NCBI RefSeq assembly: GCF_003627755.1
Contig: NZ_CP032694.1
Coordinates: forward strand, 735,501-799,500
Reading direction: 5' to 3'
Length of the DNA stretch: 64,000 nt
Origin: Rhizobium jaguaris
GTDB taxonomy: Bacteria > Pseudomonadota > Alphaproteobacteria > Rhizobiales > Rhizobiaceae
Shown here piece after piece: positions 9,494 to 17,910 of the stretch. The position numbers and the translations under genes were made by a program. Under the pieces are notes generated by a model. That model was not told where the DNA came from. It ran no database searches and saw only the letters and a program-made list of their open reading frames with translations. How positions within the stretch are numbered: position 1 is the first letter of the stretch; every line of letters begins with the position of its first letter.

Positions 9494-10177
9494 ATGGTTC
9501 CGAGAGTAGCTGTTGTAGAAGACGAGGAAGCGCTAAGCGTTCTGCTGCGCTATAACCTCGAGGCCGAAGGCTTCGAGGTCGACACTATCCTGAGAGGCGA
9601 TGAAGCCGAGCTGCGCCTCCAGGAGCGCATCCCCGATCTTCTGATCCTCGACTGGATGCTCCCCGGCGTGTCCGGCATCGAACTCTGCCGCCGGCTGCGC
9701 ATGCGGCCGGAGACGGAGCGCCTGCCGATCATCATGCTCACGGCCCGCGGCGAGGAAAGCGAGCGCGTGCGCGGCCTTTCCACCGGCGCGGACGACTATG
9801 TCGTCAAGCCGTTCTCGACGCCGGAGCTGATGGCTCGCGTCAAGGCGATGCTGCGCAGAGCCCGCCCGGAGGTTCTCTCCACGGTGTTGCGCTGTGGCGA
9901 TATCGAGCTGGACCGCGAGACCCATCGCGTTCACCGCAAGAGCCGCGAAGTGCGGTTGGGGCCGACGGAATTCCGCCTGCTGGAATTCCTGATGTCCTCG
10001 CCGGGCCGCGTATTCTCGCGTTCGCAGTTGCTCGACGGTGTATGGGGACACGATATCTATGTCGACGAACGCACTGTCGATGTGCATGTCGGTCGCCTGC
10101 GCAAGGCCCTGAATTTCTCCAATATGCAGGACGTCATTCGCACCGTTCGCGGCGCGGGTTATTCCATGGAGGCCTGA
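9494..10177 (+). CDS. phoB: Phosphate regulon response regulator PhoB
   Basis: 227 residues, OmpR/PhoB family. The receiver domain has acidic pocket Asp10/Glu11, phosphoacceptor Asp53 (LILDWMLPG), Thr83 and Lys105 (DDYVVKPF). The C-terminal winged helix carries RLLEFLMSSPGRVFSRSQLL and VDVHVGRLRKAL. It is phosphorylated by PhoR and binds Pho boxes such as the one before pstS. Last gene of the pho cluster, closed by a strong bidirectional hairpin terminator. A position downstream of phoU, far from phoR, is usual in rhizobia. Confidence 0.96.
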   Translation: MVPRVAVVEDEEALSVLLRYNLEAEGFEVDTILRGDEAELRLQERIPDLLILDWMLPGVSGIELCRRLRMRPETERLPIIMLTARGEESERVRGLSTGADDYVVKPFSTPELMARVKAMLRRARPEVLSTVLRCGDIELDRETHRVHRKSREVRLGPTEFRLLEFLMSSPGRVFSRSQLLDGVWGHDIYVDERTVDVHVGRLRKALNFSNMQDVIRTVRGAGYSMEA

Positions 10178-10218
10178 TCGGATCATCCGACTGGTTTTTT
10201 GCAGAGCGGCGGAAACAG

Positions 10219-10246
10219 AAAACGGGCCTTTCGGCCCGTTTCTTTC
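10219..10246 (+). terminator. Intrinsic terminator between phoB and gcrA
   Basis: Stem AAACGGGCC/GGCCCGTTT with a TTTC loop, followed by CTTTC on the plus strand. The minus strand reads into a T-rich tail as well, so it can end both phoB and convergent gcrA transcripts. It occupies most of the 85-base gap. Confidence 0.85.
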
Positions 10247-10262
10247 ATTTGGCTGATGTGGT

Positions 10263-10787
10263 TCAGTGTGCCGCTCGGCGCCGATCATGGACCGGCTGAT
10301 AAGCCAGGCGCTGATGGTAGGTGCAGTAGGGCGAAGAGTCCGGGCTGTCGTTGCCGCAGAAGTGAAAATCGTCCTTCAGCGGGTCGCCGACTGGCCACTT
10401 GCAGGTGCGTTCGGTGAGTTCCGTCAGGCCGAGACGGCGCGAGATCGGAACCACCACATTGGCGGCCGGACGATATTCGATCTCGTGGACGGTATCGATC
10501 TCGACCTCTTCCTTGAGCATTGTCGCACCCTGCTGGCGGGTAACCGTGCGGGTTGCAACGCGCGAGGCGTAATTCGGCGCGCGTGGTGCCGAGGTATTGC
10601 GTTTTGGCGCTCGAGCCGTCGTTGCCGCTCCGCCGGCCTTGGCCCGGCCCGGCAGGCTCAAGCGATGCACTTTGCCGATGACGGCATTACGACTGACACC
10701 ACCGAGCTGTGCCGCGATCTGGCTGGCGCTCAAACCTTCGGACCACAGCTTCTTCAGCTTCTCGACGCGTTCGTCTGTCCAATTCAT
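10263..10787 (-). CDS. gcrA: Cell cycle regulator GcrA
   Basis: 174 residues. The N-terminal helix-turn-helix MNWTDERVEKLKKLW...ASQIAAQLGG...RNAVIGKVHRL is the GcrA signature, followed by a basic linker and the conserved C-terminal segment that binds RNA polymerase sigma-70 region 2 (CKWPVGDP...FHFCGN...PYCTYHQRLAY). GcrA activates promoters carrying GANTC sites methylated by CcrM, and so ties transcription to chromosome replication. The gene is monocistronic, convergent with phoB and divergent from argD. Its upstream region carries one GANTC at 10820-10824 and a dense cluster at 10932-10968. Confidence 0.95.
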   Translation of the reverse strand: MNWTDERVEKLKKLWSEGLSASQIAAQLGGVSRNAVIGKVHRLSLPGRAKAGGAATTARAPKRNTSAPRAPNYASRVATRTVTRQQGATMLKEEVEIDTVHEIEYRPAANVVVPISRRLGLTELTERTCKWPVGDPLKDDFHFCGNDSPDSSPYCTYHQRLAYQPVHDRRRAAH

Positions 10788-11085
10788 GCCCTGTCTCCGC
10801 TGTCGCGTTTCTGATGGCAGAATCCCTCACCATTGCCTCGCATTGGGTCGAGGCGTGAAACGCTTTAAAATTGTGGTGACTAGTTCCGCCGCATGCAGTC
10901 TAGTAATTGGTTTTTAACCTAGTGTGAGGCTGACTCCGTGACAAGAGTCGCGGGAATCTTGGAGAATCGATTTCGAGGTTTTCCCCAACTTGCTATAGGT
11001 GAGTGGCATTTATGCAATATAAGTTGTCAAAGACGAGCCGTCCCTCCAGAGGCGCTCTGCCGCACCTGCTAAATCGCCAGTTTTG

Positions 11086-11114
11086 TTGACATCGCGGTGC
11101 AAAACATCAATAGT
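11086..11114 (+). promoter_or_regulatory. Candidate sigma-70 promoter of argD
   Basis: TTGACA (11086-11091), a 17-base spacer, then AATAGT (11109-11114). The -35 is a perfect match and the -10 is weak. Transcription would start near 11121 and run through a GCCGCC/GGCGGC hairpin before argD. Confidence 0.55.
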
Positions 11115-11121
11115 GCCTCAG

Positions 11122-11149
11122 GCCGCCGCAAGGCGGCATTTTGATTTTT
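11122..11149 (+). terminator. Hairpin with T-rich tail in the argD leader
   Basis: Stem GCCGCC (11122-11127) and GGCGGC (11132-11137) with a GCAA tetraloop, followed by ATTTTGATTTTT. It resembles a short intrinsic terminator, 65 bases before the argD start and directly after the predicted promoter start. It could be a leader attenuator, or the end of a short upstream transcript. No leader peptide is obvious. Confidence 0.45.
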
Positions 11150-11213
11150 CTGGGCCCGTTTCACTCGAAGGAAACGATTGGCCCTAAAGGTTGTGATCGA
11201 GGAGATATGGGCC

Positions 11214-12413
11214 ATGGCTGAAACCGCGCCGCTTTATGACACCTATGTGCGTGCTCCGCTGCGGTTCGAGCGAGGCGAAGGCGTATGGCTGATCACAGAA
11301 ACCGGCGAACGCTATCTCGATTTCGCCGCCGGCGTCGCGGTGAATGCGCTCGGCCATGCGCATCCCCATCTGGTTGCAGAGCTGAAGTCGCAGGCCGACA
11401 AGGTCTGGCACCTGTCCAACCTCTATGAGGTGCCGGGCCAGGAGAAGCTGTCGAAGCGCCTGACGGAAGCCACCTTCGCCGACAAGGTGTTCTTCACCAA
11501 TTCGGGCGCCGAGGCGCTGGAATGCGCCATCAAGACGGCACGGCGCTACCAGTTCGCCAAGGGTCATCCCGAGAGATACCATATCATCACCTTCGAAGGC
11601 GCTTTCCACGGCCGCACGATCGCGACGATCGCCGCCGGCGGTCAGGAGAAATATCTCGAAGGTTTCGGCCCGAAGGCGCCTGGATTCGACCAGGTACCCT
11701 TCGGCGATCTCGACGCGGTGCGTGCCGCCGTTACCAATGAGACGGCCGCCATTCTGATCGAACCTGTTCAGGGCGAGGGTGGTATCCGCCCGGCGACGAA
11801 TGAGTTCTTGCGCGGGCTGCGTCAGATCTGCGACGAGCATGGTCTGCTTCTGGTCCTCGACGAAGTTCAGACCGGCGTCGGCCGCACCGGCAAGCTTTTC
11901 GCCCACGAATGGGCGGGCATTACCCCTGATATCATGGCCGTTGCCAAGGGTATCGGCGGCGGCTTTCCGCTCGGCGCCTGCCTTGCGACTGCTGAGGCCG
12001 CATCAGGCATGAAAGCCGGCACGCATGGCTCGACCTATGGCGGCAACCCGCTCGCCATGGCCGTCGGCAATGCCGTGCTGGATGTCGTGCTGGCCGATGG
12101 CTTCCTGCAGCATGTGCGCGACGTCGCATTGGTCTTCCGCCAGGGCCTCGCCTCGCTCAAGGATCGTTTTCCGGATATCATCGAGGATATCCGCGGCGAG
12201 GGGCTGTTGCTCGGCATTAAGGCTGCCATTCCGCAGGCAGAGCTGTTGCAGGCGATCCGCGCCGAGCATCTGCTGGGCGTGCCGGCCGGCGACAACGTCA
12301 TCCGCCTGCTGCCGCCGCTGGTGGTGACGGCCGAGGAAGCGCGCGAAGGCATTGCTCGTATCGAACGTGCTGCAGAATCGCTGCGCGCCGCCCGCGTCAA
12401 GAAGTCGGCTTGA
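11214..12413 (+). CDS. argD: Acetylornithine aminotransferase
   Basis: 399 residues from the ATG at 11214, which has GAGGAG nine bases upstream. A longer frame from 11178 lacks family support. This PLP-dependent class III aminotransferase makes N-acetylornithine in arginine synthesis and may also serve as succinyldiaminopimelate aminotransferase. Visible motifs are [35 protein letters not shown] and the PLP-lysine segment [16 protein letters not shown]. It stands upstream of argF with a strong hairpin terminator between the two, so argF may be partly uncoupled from it. Confidence 0.95.
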   Translation: MAETAPLYDTYVRAPLRFERGEGVWLITETGERYLDFAAGVAVNALGHAHPHLVAELKSQADKVWHLSNLYEVPGQEKLSKRLTEATFADKVFFTNSGAEALECAIKTARRYQFAKGHPERYHIITFEGAFHGRTIATIAAGGQEKYLEGFGPKAPGFDQVPFGDLDAVRAAVTNETAAILIEPVQGEGGIRPATNEFLRGLRQICDEHGLLLVLDEVQTGVGRTGKLFAHEWAGITPDIMAVAKGIGGGFPLGACLATAEAASGMKAGTHGSTYGGNPLAMAVGNAVLDVVLADGFLQHVRDVALVFRQGLASLKDRFPDIIEDIRGEGLLLGIKAAIPQAELLQAIRAEHLLGVPAGDNVIRLLPPLVVTAEEAREGIARIERAAESLRAARVKKSA

Positions 12414-12418
12414 GTTCA

Positions 12419-12469
12419 ACGCCTGCTGATCGGGGCGTTTTTGCCCCAACAGCGGGCGTTATCTTTTTT
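12419..12469 (+). terminator. Intercistronic terminator between argD and argF
   Basis: Outer stem AACGCCTGCTG (12419-12429) pairs with CAGCGGGCGTT (12450-12460), with one G-U pair. An inner GGGGC/GCCCC hairpin sits in the loop, and ATCTTTTTT follows. The structure is long and the T-run clear. The argF start lies only 18 bases further on, so this is probably a partial terminator tuning argF rather than a complete stop. Confidence 0.7.
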
Positions 12470-12486
12470 GGGAGTACAGGTAGGAC

Positions 12487-13404
12487 ATGGCTTCACCGAA
12501 ACACTTTCTCGATCTCTCCGCCGTCGCGGCGACCGATCTGCGCAGCATCATCGACGATGCCATCGTGCGAAAGCAGGCGCTGAAGGCGGGCGCCGTCGAC
12601 AAGCCTCTGGCCGGCAAGATGCTGGCGATGATCTTCGAGAAGCCGTCCACCCGCACACGCGTCTCCTTTGACGTCGGTATGCGCCAGCTCGGTGGCGAGA
12701 CGCTGTTCCTGTCGGGCACGGAAATGCAGCTCGGCCGTGCTGAGACGATCGGCGATACGGCCAAGGTGCTGTCGCGCTACGTCGATGCGATCATGATCCG
12801 CACGACCGACCATTCGCGTATGCTGGAACTCGCTGAACACGCGACCGTGCCGGTTATCAACGCGCTGACCGACGATACGCATCCCTGCCAGATCATGGCC
12901 GATATCATGACCTTCGAGGAGCATCGCGGCCCGATCAAGGGCAAGACCATCGCCTGGAGCGGCGACGGCAACAACGTGCTTCATTCGCTGGTCGAAGGGG
13001 CTGCTCGTTTCGGCTATCGCATGAACATGGCCGTACCCCTTGGTTCCGAGCCGAAGGATCACTATCTGAACTGGGCCCGCAACGAGGGCGCCGAAATCAT
13101 GCTCTCGCATGATGCCGACCGTGCGGTCGCCGGCGCCGATTGCGTGGTAACCGATACCTGGGTTTCCATGAATCAGGAGCACCGGGCCCGCGGTCACAAC
13201 GTCTTCCAGCCCTATCAGGTCAACGCGGCTTTGATGGCACAGGCCGGCAAGGACGCGTTGTTCATGCATTGCCTGCCCGCTCATCGCGGGGAGGAAGTGA
13301 CGGACGAGGTGATCGACGGTCCGCAATCCGTTGTTTTCGATGAGGCGGAAAACCGCCTTCATGCGCAAAAATCGATTCTTGCTTGGTGCCTGGGCGCGAT
13401 CTGA
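12487..13404 (+). CDS. argF: Ornithine carbamoyltransferase
   Basis: 305 residues, the usual length. It joins carbamoyl phosphate and ornithine to make citrulline. The carbamoyl phosphate loop [13 protein letters not shown], the HPCQ-containing segment [12 protein letters not shown], the DTWVSM motif and the ornithine-binding [11 protein letters not shown] loop are all intact. Preceded by GGGAGTACAGGTAGGAC, giving a good ribosome site. Second arginine gene after argD; hslO follows on the same strand with 46 bases between, an order common in rhizobia. Confidence 0.96.
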   Translation: MASPKHFLDLSAVAATDLRSIIDDAIVRKQALKAGAVDKPLAGKMLAMIFEKPSTRTRVSFDVGMRQLGGETLFLSGTEMQLGRAETIGDTAKVLSRYVDAIMIRTTDHSRMLELAEHATVPVINALTDDTHPCQIMADIMTFEEHRGPIKGKTIAWSGDGNNVLHSLVEGAARFGYRMNMAVPLGSEPKDHYLNWARNEGAEIMLSHDADRAVAGADCVVTDTWVSMNQEHRARGHNVFQPYQVNAALMAQAGKDALFMHCLPAHRGEEVTDEVIDGPQSVVFDEAENRLHAQKSILAWCLGAI

Positions 13405-13450
13405 GGACATAGAACCGCGTAGACGTCGCGGGCGCAGTAGGAGTAGAGCA

Positions 13451-14443
13451 ATGGCGGAAAGTGCAGCCTCGCTGGGTCAATTCGATTTTGCCGGCGACGA
13501 TCATGTCGTTCCCTTCCAGGTAGAGGGTCTTGATGTCCGCGGCCGTGCCGTACAGCTCGGGCCGCTACTGGACGCAATTCTCGCCCGGCATAATTATCCT
13601 GCCCCCGTTGCCCGGCTGCTGGCCGAGGCCGTGGCGCTGACTGTATTGCTCGGCACCTCGTTGAAGTTCGAGGGCAAGTTCACGGTGCAGACGAAGAGCG
13701 ACGGGCCGGTCGATCTCCTGGTCGCCGATTTCTCGACGCCGGAGAACGTCCGCGCCTATGCCCGCTTCGATGACGAGGCGCTGGCCGAGGCCGTGGCCGC
13801 CGGCAAGACCGAGCCGGAACAGCTTCTCGGCAAGGGCGTCCTCGCCTTCACCATCGATCAGGGTCGCTTCAGCCAGCCCTATCAGGGGATAGTGGCGCTG
13901 GACGGCGCTTCGCTTGAGGAGATCGCCGGCACCTATTTCCGCCAGTCGGAGCAGATCCCGACGCGTGTTCGTCTGGGTGCCGCCGAATTGTTCGACCGCG
14001 ACGAGGCCGGCAAGCCGCGCCATCGTTGGCGGGCGGGCGGCCTCGTCGCGCAGTTCCTGCCGGAAGCCCCGGAGCGCATGCGCCAGCCGGACCTCCACGG
14101 TGGCGACGGCGACACCAGCCTGCGGGAGCACGTCGAGGACGACGCCTGGGCGGAAGCGCGCACCTTGGTCGAGACGATCGACGCTGACGAACTGACCGAC
14201 CCGCAGGTCGGCACCGAGCGTTTGCTGTACCGCCTCTTCCATGAGCGCGGTGTGCGCGTTTACGAGCCGAAGGCGGTCTTCGACCGCTGCACCTGTTCGC
14301 GCGACAAACTGAAGAGCGTATTGCAGGGGTTTTCTGCCGAGGAGATCGAGGCGAGCCACGAGAACGGCGAAATTGCCGTCACCTGCGAATTCTGCTCGAC
14401 GACCTATCGCTTCGAGGTATCTGAGGTAACTGACGCTGCCTGA
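13451..14443 (+). CDS. hslO: Redox-regulated chaperone Hsp33
   Basis: 330 residues from the ATG at 13451; the open frame extends further upstream into argF without family support. Hsp33 is a cytoplasmic holdase switched on by oxidation. The C-terminal zinc centre is intact, with the CxC pair in RCTCSRDKL and the CxxC pair in TCEFCSTTY. The N-terminal substrate-binding fold (residues 1-240) shows QTKSDGPVDLLVADF. Downstream of argF on the same strand, probably read from the same transcript. A repeat element with an internal hairpin follows its stop. Confidence 0.93.
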   Translation: MAESAASLGQFDFAGDDHVVPFQVEGLDVRGRAVQLGPLLDAILARHNYPAPVARLLAEAVALTVLLGTSLKFEGKFTVQTKSDGPVDLLVADFSTPENVRAYARFDDEALAEAVAAGKTEPEQLLGKGVLAFTIDQGRFSQPYQGIVALDGASLEEIAGTYFRQSEQIPTRVRLGAAELFDRDEAGKPRHRWRAGGLVAQFLPEAPERMRQPDLHGGDGDTSLREHVEDDAWAEARTLVETIDADELTDPQVGTERLLYRLFHERGVRVYEPKAVFDRCTCSRDKLKSVLQGFSAEEIEASHENGEIAVTCEFCSTTYRFEVSEVTDAA

Positions 14444-14556
14444 ACCGCTCTAATGCATGTCGCGCAAAAGTGTGCAGCGGTTTTGCGAAAACGACATGCA
14501 AAAACAAGGAGCTAAAGCGTGGGAGCGAATCTGAAAGATCGCGACGAGCTTTAGGC
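14444..14556. repeat. Intergenic repeat, type A, copy 1
   Basis: Contains the core CATGTCGCGCAAAAGTG, then GCGGTTTTGCGA and CGACATGC, with GCATGTCG (14455-14462) pairing with CGACATGC (14492-14499). The same core, about 40 bases with small changes, recurs at 25803-25847. It lies between the hslO and apaG stop codons. Rhizobial genomes carry many such interspersed elements in intergenic DNA. The boundaries are approximate. Confidence 0.65.
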
Positions 14557-14560
14557 TCGG

Positions 14561-14953
14561 TCAGTTCAGCGTCCGCAGCAGATTGGGCGTGTCCAGCGAA
14601 AAGGCGGGAATCTTGACGTGAAAGAGCTCCCCGTCATCCGTCTCCATCTGGTAATGGCCGAACATCATGCCCGATGGCGTGTCGAGCGGGCAGCCTGAGG
14701 AATATTCATAGGTATCGCCCGGCCGCAGCCTCGGCTGCTCGCCGACGACGCCAGGGCCGGTCACCTCGTCCACCAGGCCGTTCTGATCGGTGATGTGCCA
14801 ATAGCGCGTCACCAGCCGGACCGAAATGGTGGAGTGGTTGGAAATGACGATGCGGTAACCCCAGACGTAACGATCGTCCTCCGGATCGGATTGCTCCTCC
14901 AGATAAAAGGGTTCGACGACAACTTCGATGTCGCGTGTTAGAGCGCGATACAT
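14561..14953 (-). CDS. apaG: ApaG domain protein (Co2+/Mg2+ efflux-associated)
   Basis: 130 residues when started at [15 protein letters not shown] (ATG at 14953), the standard length. The frame runs 23 codons further upstream without family support. ApaG has a fibronectin type III-like beta sandwich. Conserved pieces are [25 protein letters not shown], the glycine-rich [20 protein letters not shown] and MMFGHYQM. Its molecular role is poorly defined; links to divalent cation resistance come from enterobacteria. Monocistronic on the minus strand, between hslO and metZ. Confidence 0.93.
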   Translation of the reverse strand: MYRALTRDIEVVVEPFYLEEQSDPEDDRYVWGYRIVISNHSTISVRLVTRYWHITDQNGLVDEVTGPGVVGEQPRLRPGDTYEYSSGCPLDTPSGMMFGHYQMETDDGELFHVKIPAFSLDTPNLLRTLN

Positions 14954-15237
14954 GCCTGATACCTTGGTCACTTCTCCGAAACGTCGCGCGTTCAAACGAA
15001 TACGCAAAGGACGCTCCAGCATTTTAAGTCTAGGGCATCTTATCCGCTTTCTATGATCCCACGGAAAGCGGGATACTTAGCGGTATCCTATAAAGCGACC
15101 TGTTCCGTCAAGGAACGGATTGGTGAAAACTTCTTTAACCGATTAAACCATTCGGATTTTAAGACCTTAGTCCTAGTTCTAAAGCTTAATCGGCCGCGGC
15201 CGAAAGTATAGGCGCGCGGCCTGCTTTCAAGATGCGT

Positions 15238-15268
15238 AAGCCCGTCCGAACGATATTTGGACGGGCTT
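15238..15268 (-). terminator. Hairpin downstream of metZ
   Basis: AAGCCCGTCC (15238-15247) pairs perfectly with GGACGGGCTT (15259-15268), 22 bases past the metZ stop. The T-tract is poor on either strand, so efficiency is uncertain. Nothing else with coding or RNA-gene character is seen in the 336 bases between apaG (start 14953) and metZ (stop 15290), apart from a small CCGTTCC/GGAACGG hairpin near 15100. Confidence 0.55.
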
Positions 15269-15289
15269 GAGTAGAGGTCAGGCAGAAAC

Positions 15290-16465
15290 CTACGCCAGCG
15301 CGCGGGCGAAGTCCTCGACCAGATCTTCACTGTCCTCGATGCCGGCGGAAAAGCGCACCGTTCCGGGCGAAATGCCAAGTTCGGCGCGAGCCTCGTCGGT
15401 GAGGTTCTTGTGCGTGGTCGTGGCCGGATGGGTAATCAGGCTCTTGGAGTCGCCGAGATTGTTGGAGATCTTCACGATCTTCAGCGCGTTCTGCAGTTTG
15501 AACGCCGCTTCCTTGCCGCCCTTCAGCTCGAAGGCGACGAGGGTGGAGCCACCGCTCATCTGCTTGGCGATGATATCGGCCTGCGGATGGTCCTTGCGGC
15601 CGGGATAGATCACGCGGGCAACCTTGTTGGTCTGCTCTGCCAGGAAGTCAGCCACTTTCGCAGCATTCGCCGTCTGCTGTGCGACGCGCAGCGGCAGCGT
15701 CTCGATGCCCTTCAGCAGCGTCCAGGCGGTAAACGGCGACATGGCCGGACCGGTGTGACGGAAGTAGTCCTGCAGGTTTTCGTCGATCCATTGCTTGTCG
15801 GAAAGGATGACGCCGCCGAGCGAGCGGCCCTGACCGTCGATGTGCTTGGTGGCGGAATAGACGACGATATGCGCGCCGAGTTCCAGCGGCTTCTGGAAGA
15901 GCGGGGTGGCGAAGACGTTGTCGACCACGACCTTGGCGCCGATCTGATTGGCGAGCTTGGCGACGGCGGCAATGTCGACCACTTCCAGCGTCGGATTGGT
16001 CGGGCTTTCCAGGAAGAAGACCTTGGTGTTCGGGCGGATCGCCTTTTCCCAGTTCTCCACGAAACGCCCGTCGACGAGAGTGCATTCGATACCGTATTTC
16101 GGCGCGAGGGTCTCGACGACCCAGCGGCAGGAGCCGAAGAGCGCGCGCGCAGCAACGATATGATCGCCGGCCTTCAACTGGCAGAGGATGGCGGCGGAAA
16201 CGGCGGCCATGCCGGACGCGGTGGCGCGCGCATCTTCCGCGCCTTCCAGCGCACACATGCGCTTTTCGAACATATCGTTCGTCGGGCTGCCGTAGCGGGC
16301 GTAGATGAAGCCCTCCGTCTCACCCTTGAAGCGGGCTTCGGCCGCTTCCGAGGTTTCGTAGACGAAACCCTGGGTGAGATAGATCGCTTCGGAGGTCTCG
16401 CCGAATTGCGAGCGGAGCGTTCCGCCGTGTACGAGCTGGGTTGCGGGGCGCCAAGTCTTGCTCAT
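15290..16465 (-). CDS. metZ: O-succinylhomoserine sulfhydrylase
   Basis: 391 residues from MSKTWRPATQLVHGG (ATG at 16465). The open frame continues upstream through the riboswitch and is not coding there. This Cys/Met metabolism PLP enzyme makes homocysteine from O-succinylhomoserine and sulfide. The PLP-lysine motif YSATKHIDGQGRSLGGVI, the Tyr/Arg segment GFIYARYGSPTND and the C-terminal SLGDSKSLITHPATTTH are present. metZ is preferred over metB or metY from the overall motif set and the linked riboswitch. It has its own promoter and a leader with a SAM-II aptamer and terminator, so S-adenosylmethionine should repress it. Confidence 0.92.
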   Translation of the reverse strand: MSKTWRPATQLVHGGTLRSQFGETSEAIYLTQGFVYETSEAAEARFKGETEGFIYARYGSPTNDMFEKRMCALEGAEDARATASGMAAVSAAILCQLKAGDHIVAARALFGSCRWVVETLAPKYGIECTLVDGRFVENWEKAIRPNTKVFFLESPTNPTLEVVDIAAVAKLANQIGAKVVVDNVFATPLFQKPLELGAHIVVYSATKHIDGQGRSLGGVILSDKQWIDENLQDYFRHTGPAMSPFTAWTLLKGIETLPLRVAQQTANAAKVADFLAEQTNKVARVIYPGRKDHPQADIIAKQMSGGSTLVAFELKGGKEAAFKLQNALKIVKISNNLGDSKSLITHPATTTHKNLTDEARAELGISPGTVRFSAGIEDSEDLVEDFARALA

Positions 16466-16485
16466 GCCATCACCACTTTCAAAAC

Positions 16486-16517
16486 AAAAAAAACCGGCCG
16501 CGAAAGCAGACCGGTTT
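16486..16517 (-). terminator. Leader terminator of the metZ riboswitch
   Basis: On the transcript strand the stem AAACCGG/CCGGTTT has extra pairing inside and a GCTTTCGC-type loop, followed by a run of eight T. It lies just after the aptamer and 20 bases before the metZ start. It is likely the expression platform: ligand binding would favour this hairpin and stop transcription. Confidence 0.75.
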
Positions 16518-16523
16518 AACCCC

Positions 16524-16564
16524 GGTCCTTTTAGCCACTTGTTTAACGTGGCTGCAAGCCGACC
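16524..16564 (-). ncRNA. SAM-II riboswitch aptamer in the metZ leader
   Basis: Read on the minus strand, the 41-base core is GGTCGGCTTGCAGCCACG followed by TTAAACAAGTGGCTAAAAGG and ACC. AGCCAC pairs with GTGGCT, CTTG can pair with CAAG to form the pseudoknot, and the invariant GCTAAA motif is present. This matches the SAM-II (metA-type) class known upstream of methionine genes in alphaproteobacteria. A terminator and the metZ start follow. The assignment rests on recalled consensus; a covariance-model search was not run. Confidence 0.8.
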
Positions 16565-16588
16565 GGCCAAATCACCACGGGATAAGTT

Positions 16589-16617
16589 GGAATACTGCCG
16601 TTGACCGCTTGCGTCAA
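16589..16617 (-). promoter_or_regulatory. Candidate sigma-70 promoter of metZ
   Basis: On the minus strand TTGACG (16617-16612), a 17-base spacer and TATTCC (16594-16589). Transcription would start near 16582, just ahead of the SAM-II aptamer, which fits a riboswitch-controlled leader of about 120 bases. The -10 is weak. Confidence 0.55.
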
Positions 16618-16760
16618 TTCCCCGAGTTTGGTTTTGTCTGCGACAATTACTGCCCGCCCATTCGTCAGGATGCTCTGAGGTCGCAGTACCGTTTTGAACG
16701 GCGCATAACCCGGCAAGTCCATTCTCGATTGTCCGGGTGAAGCGCTGGAAAAGAGGCATG

Positions 16761-17852
16761 ATGGCTCGCAATACTGGAATTTTGGCCGATCGCGCCATTG
16801 CAGCGCTTTTCGAAGCGGGACGGCTGACGAGCGAAAAAGAACTGGATGTCGATCAGATCCAGCCGGCGAGCCTTGACCTGAGGCTTAGTGCGCATGCCTT
16901 CCGTGTCCGTGCCAGTTTCATGCCTGGTCCTTCGCATCTCGTGGCCGACAAGCTCGACCGACTGAAGCTGCACGTCGTCGACCTCTCGGAAGGCGCGGTG
17001 CTGGAAACCGGCTGTGTCTATATCGTGCCGCTGATGGAGCGCCTGGACCTTCCTGAAGGCATGTCGGCCTCCGCCAACCCGAAAAGCTCGACCGGCCGCC
17101 TGGATATCTTCACCCGCGTGATCACCGATCGGGCGCAGGAGTTCGACAAGATCCCTGCCGGCTATTCCGGCCCTCTTTACCTTGAGATCAGCCCGCGCAC
17201 CTTCCCGATCGTCGTGCGCCGCGGCTCACGCCTGTCGCAGATCCGCTTCCGCGTCGGCCAGGCGCTGCTGAGCGAACCGGAGCTGATGGCGCTGCACGCC
17301 AGCGAGACGCTGGTCGCCAGCAAACAGCCGAACGTCACCGGCGGCGGCATAGCGCTCTCGATCGATCTTGCCGGCGACAAGGAAGGCCTGATCGGTTATC
17401 GCGGCAAGCATCACACAGCGGTCGTCGATGTCGACAAGAAGGCGCAACACGATATCTTCGATTTCTGGGAGCCGCTTTATAGTCGCGGCCGCACCGAACT
17501 GATCCTCGATCCGGATGAGTTCTACATCCTCGTCTCGCGCGAAGCGGTCCACGTGCCGCCGCATTATGCTGCCGAGATGACGCCCTTCGATCCTCTAGTG
17601 GGCGAATTCCGCGTCCATTACGCCGGCTTCTTCGACCCCGGCTTCGGCCACGCGCCCGCCGGCGGTCGCGGCAGCCGCGCCGTGCTGGAAGTGCGCAGCC
17701 ACGAAGTTCCCTTCATCCTCGAAGACGGCCAGATCGTCGGCCGCCTGGTCTACGAGCACATGCTGGAACAGCCCTCCAGCCTCTACGGCTCCGGCCTCGG
17801 CTCGAACTACCAGGCACAGGGCCTGAAGCTGTCGAAGCATTTCCGGCTGTGA
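16761..17852 (+). CDS. dcd: dCTP deaminase, long alphaproteobacterial form
   Basis: 363 residues from MARNTGILADRAIAA at 16761, with AAGAGG four bases upstream; an adjacent ATG at 16758 is possible. It deaminates dCTP to dUTP in pyrimidine deoxynucleotide supply. Conserved IQPASLDLRLSAHAFRVRA, ANPKSSTGRLDIFTRVI and GSRLSQIRFRVG segments fit the dUTPase/Dcd trimer fold. The protein is nearly twice the enterobacterial length because of a second, similarly folded half, which is usual in this class. Divergent from metZ and followed by tRNA-Gly. Confidence 0.92.
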   Translation: MARNTGILADRAIAALFEAGRLTSEKELDVDQIQPASLDLRLSAHAFRVRASFMPGPSHLVADKLDRLKLHVVDLSEGAVLETGCVYIVPLMERLDLPEGMSASANPKSSTGRLDIFTRVITDRAQEFDKIPAGYSGPLYLEISPRTFPIVVRRGSRLSQIRFRVGQALLSEPELMALHASETLVASKQPNVTGGGIALSIDLAGDKEGLIGYRGKHHTAVVDVDKKAQHDIFDFWEPLYSRGRTELILDPDEFYILVSREAVHVPPHYAAEMTPFDPLVGEFRVHYAGFFDPGFGHAPAGGRGSRAVLEVRSHEVPFILEDGQIVGRLVYEHMLEQPSSLYGSGLGSNYQAQGLKLSKHFRL

Positions 17853-17910
17853 TCGTTCATTTAGCGGCCTTGACAGAGGCCGCCAACTGTTGGACATCTC
17901 TGAATGTCAG

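Larger units (their letters stand above)
10788..11213. promoter_or_regulatory. gcrA-argD intergenic region with GANTC cluster
   Basis: 426 bases without a gene. It contains five GANTC motifs: 10820-10824, then four in 37 bases at 10932-10936, 10945-10949, 10954-10958 and 10964-10968. By chance one is expected per about 256 bases. GANTC is the CcrM methylation target and the recognition context of GcrA, so this may be a methylation-sensitive control region for gcrA. The argD-proximal part holds a sigma-70-like promoter and a hairpin, listed separately. No open frame with coding character is seen. Confidence 0.6.

Noticed and set aside
15410..16519. 369-codon forward frame opposite metZ
   Set aside because: Antisense shadow of a well-supported gene and riboswitch.
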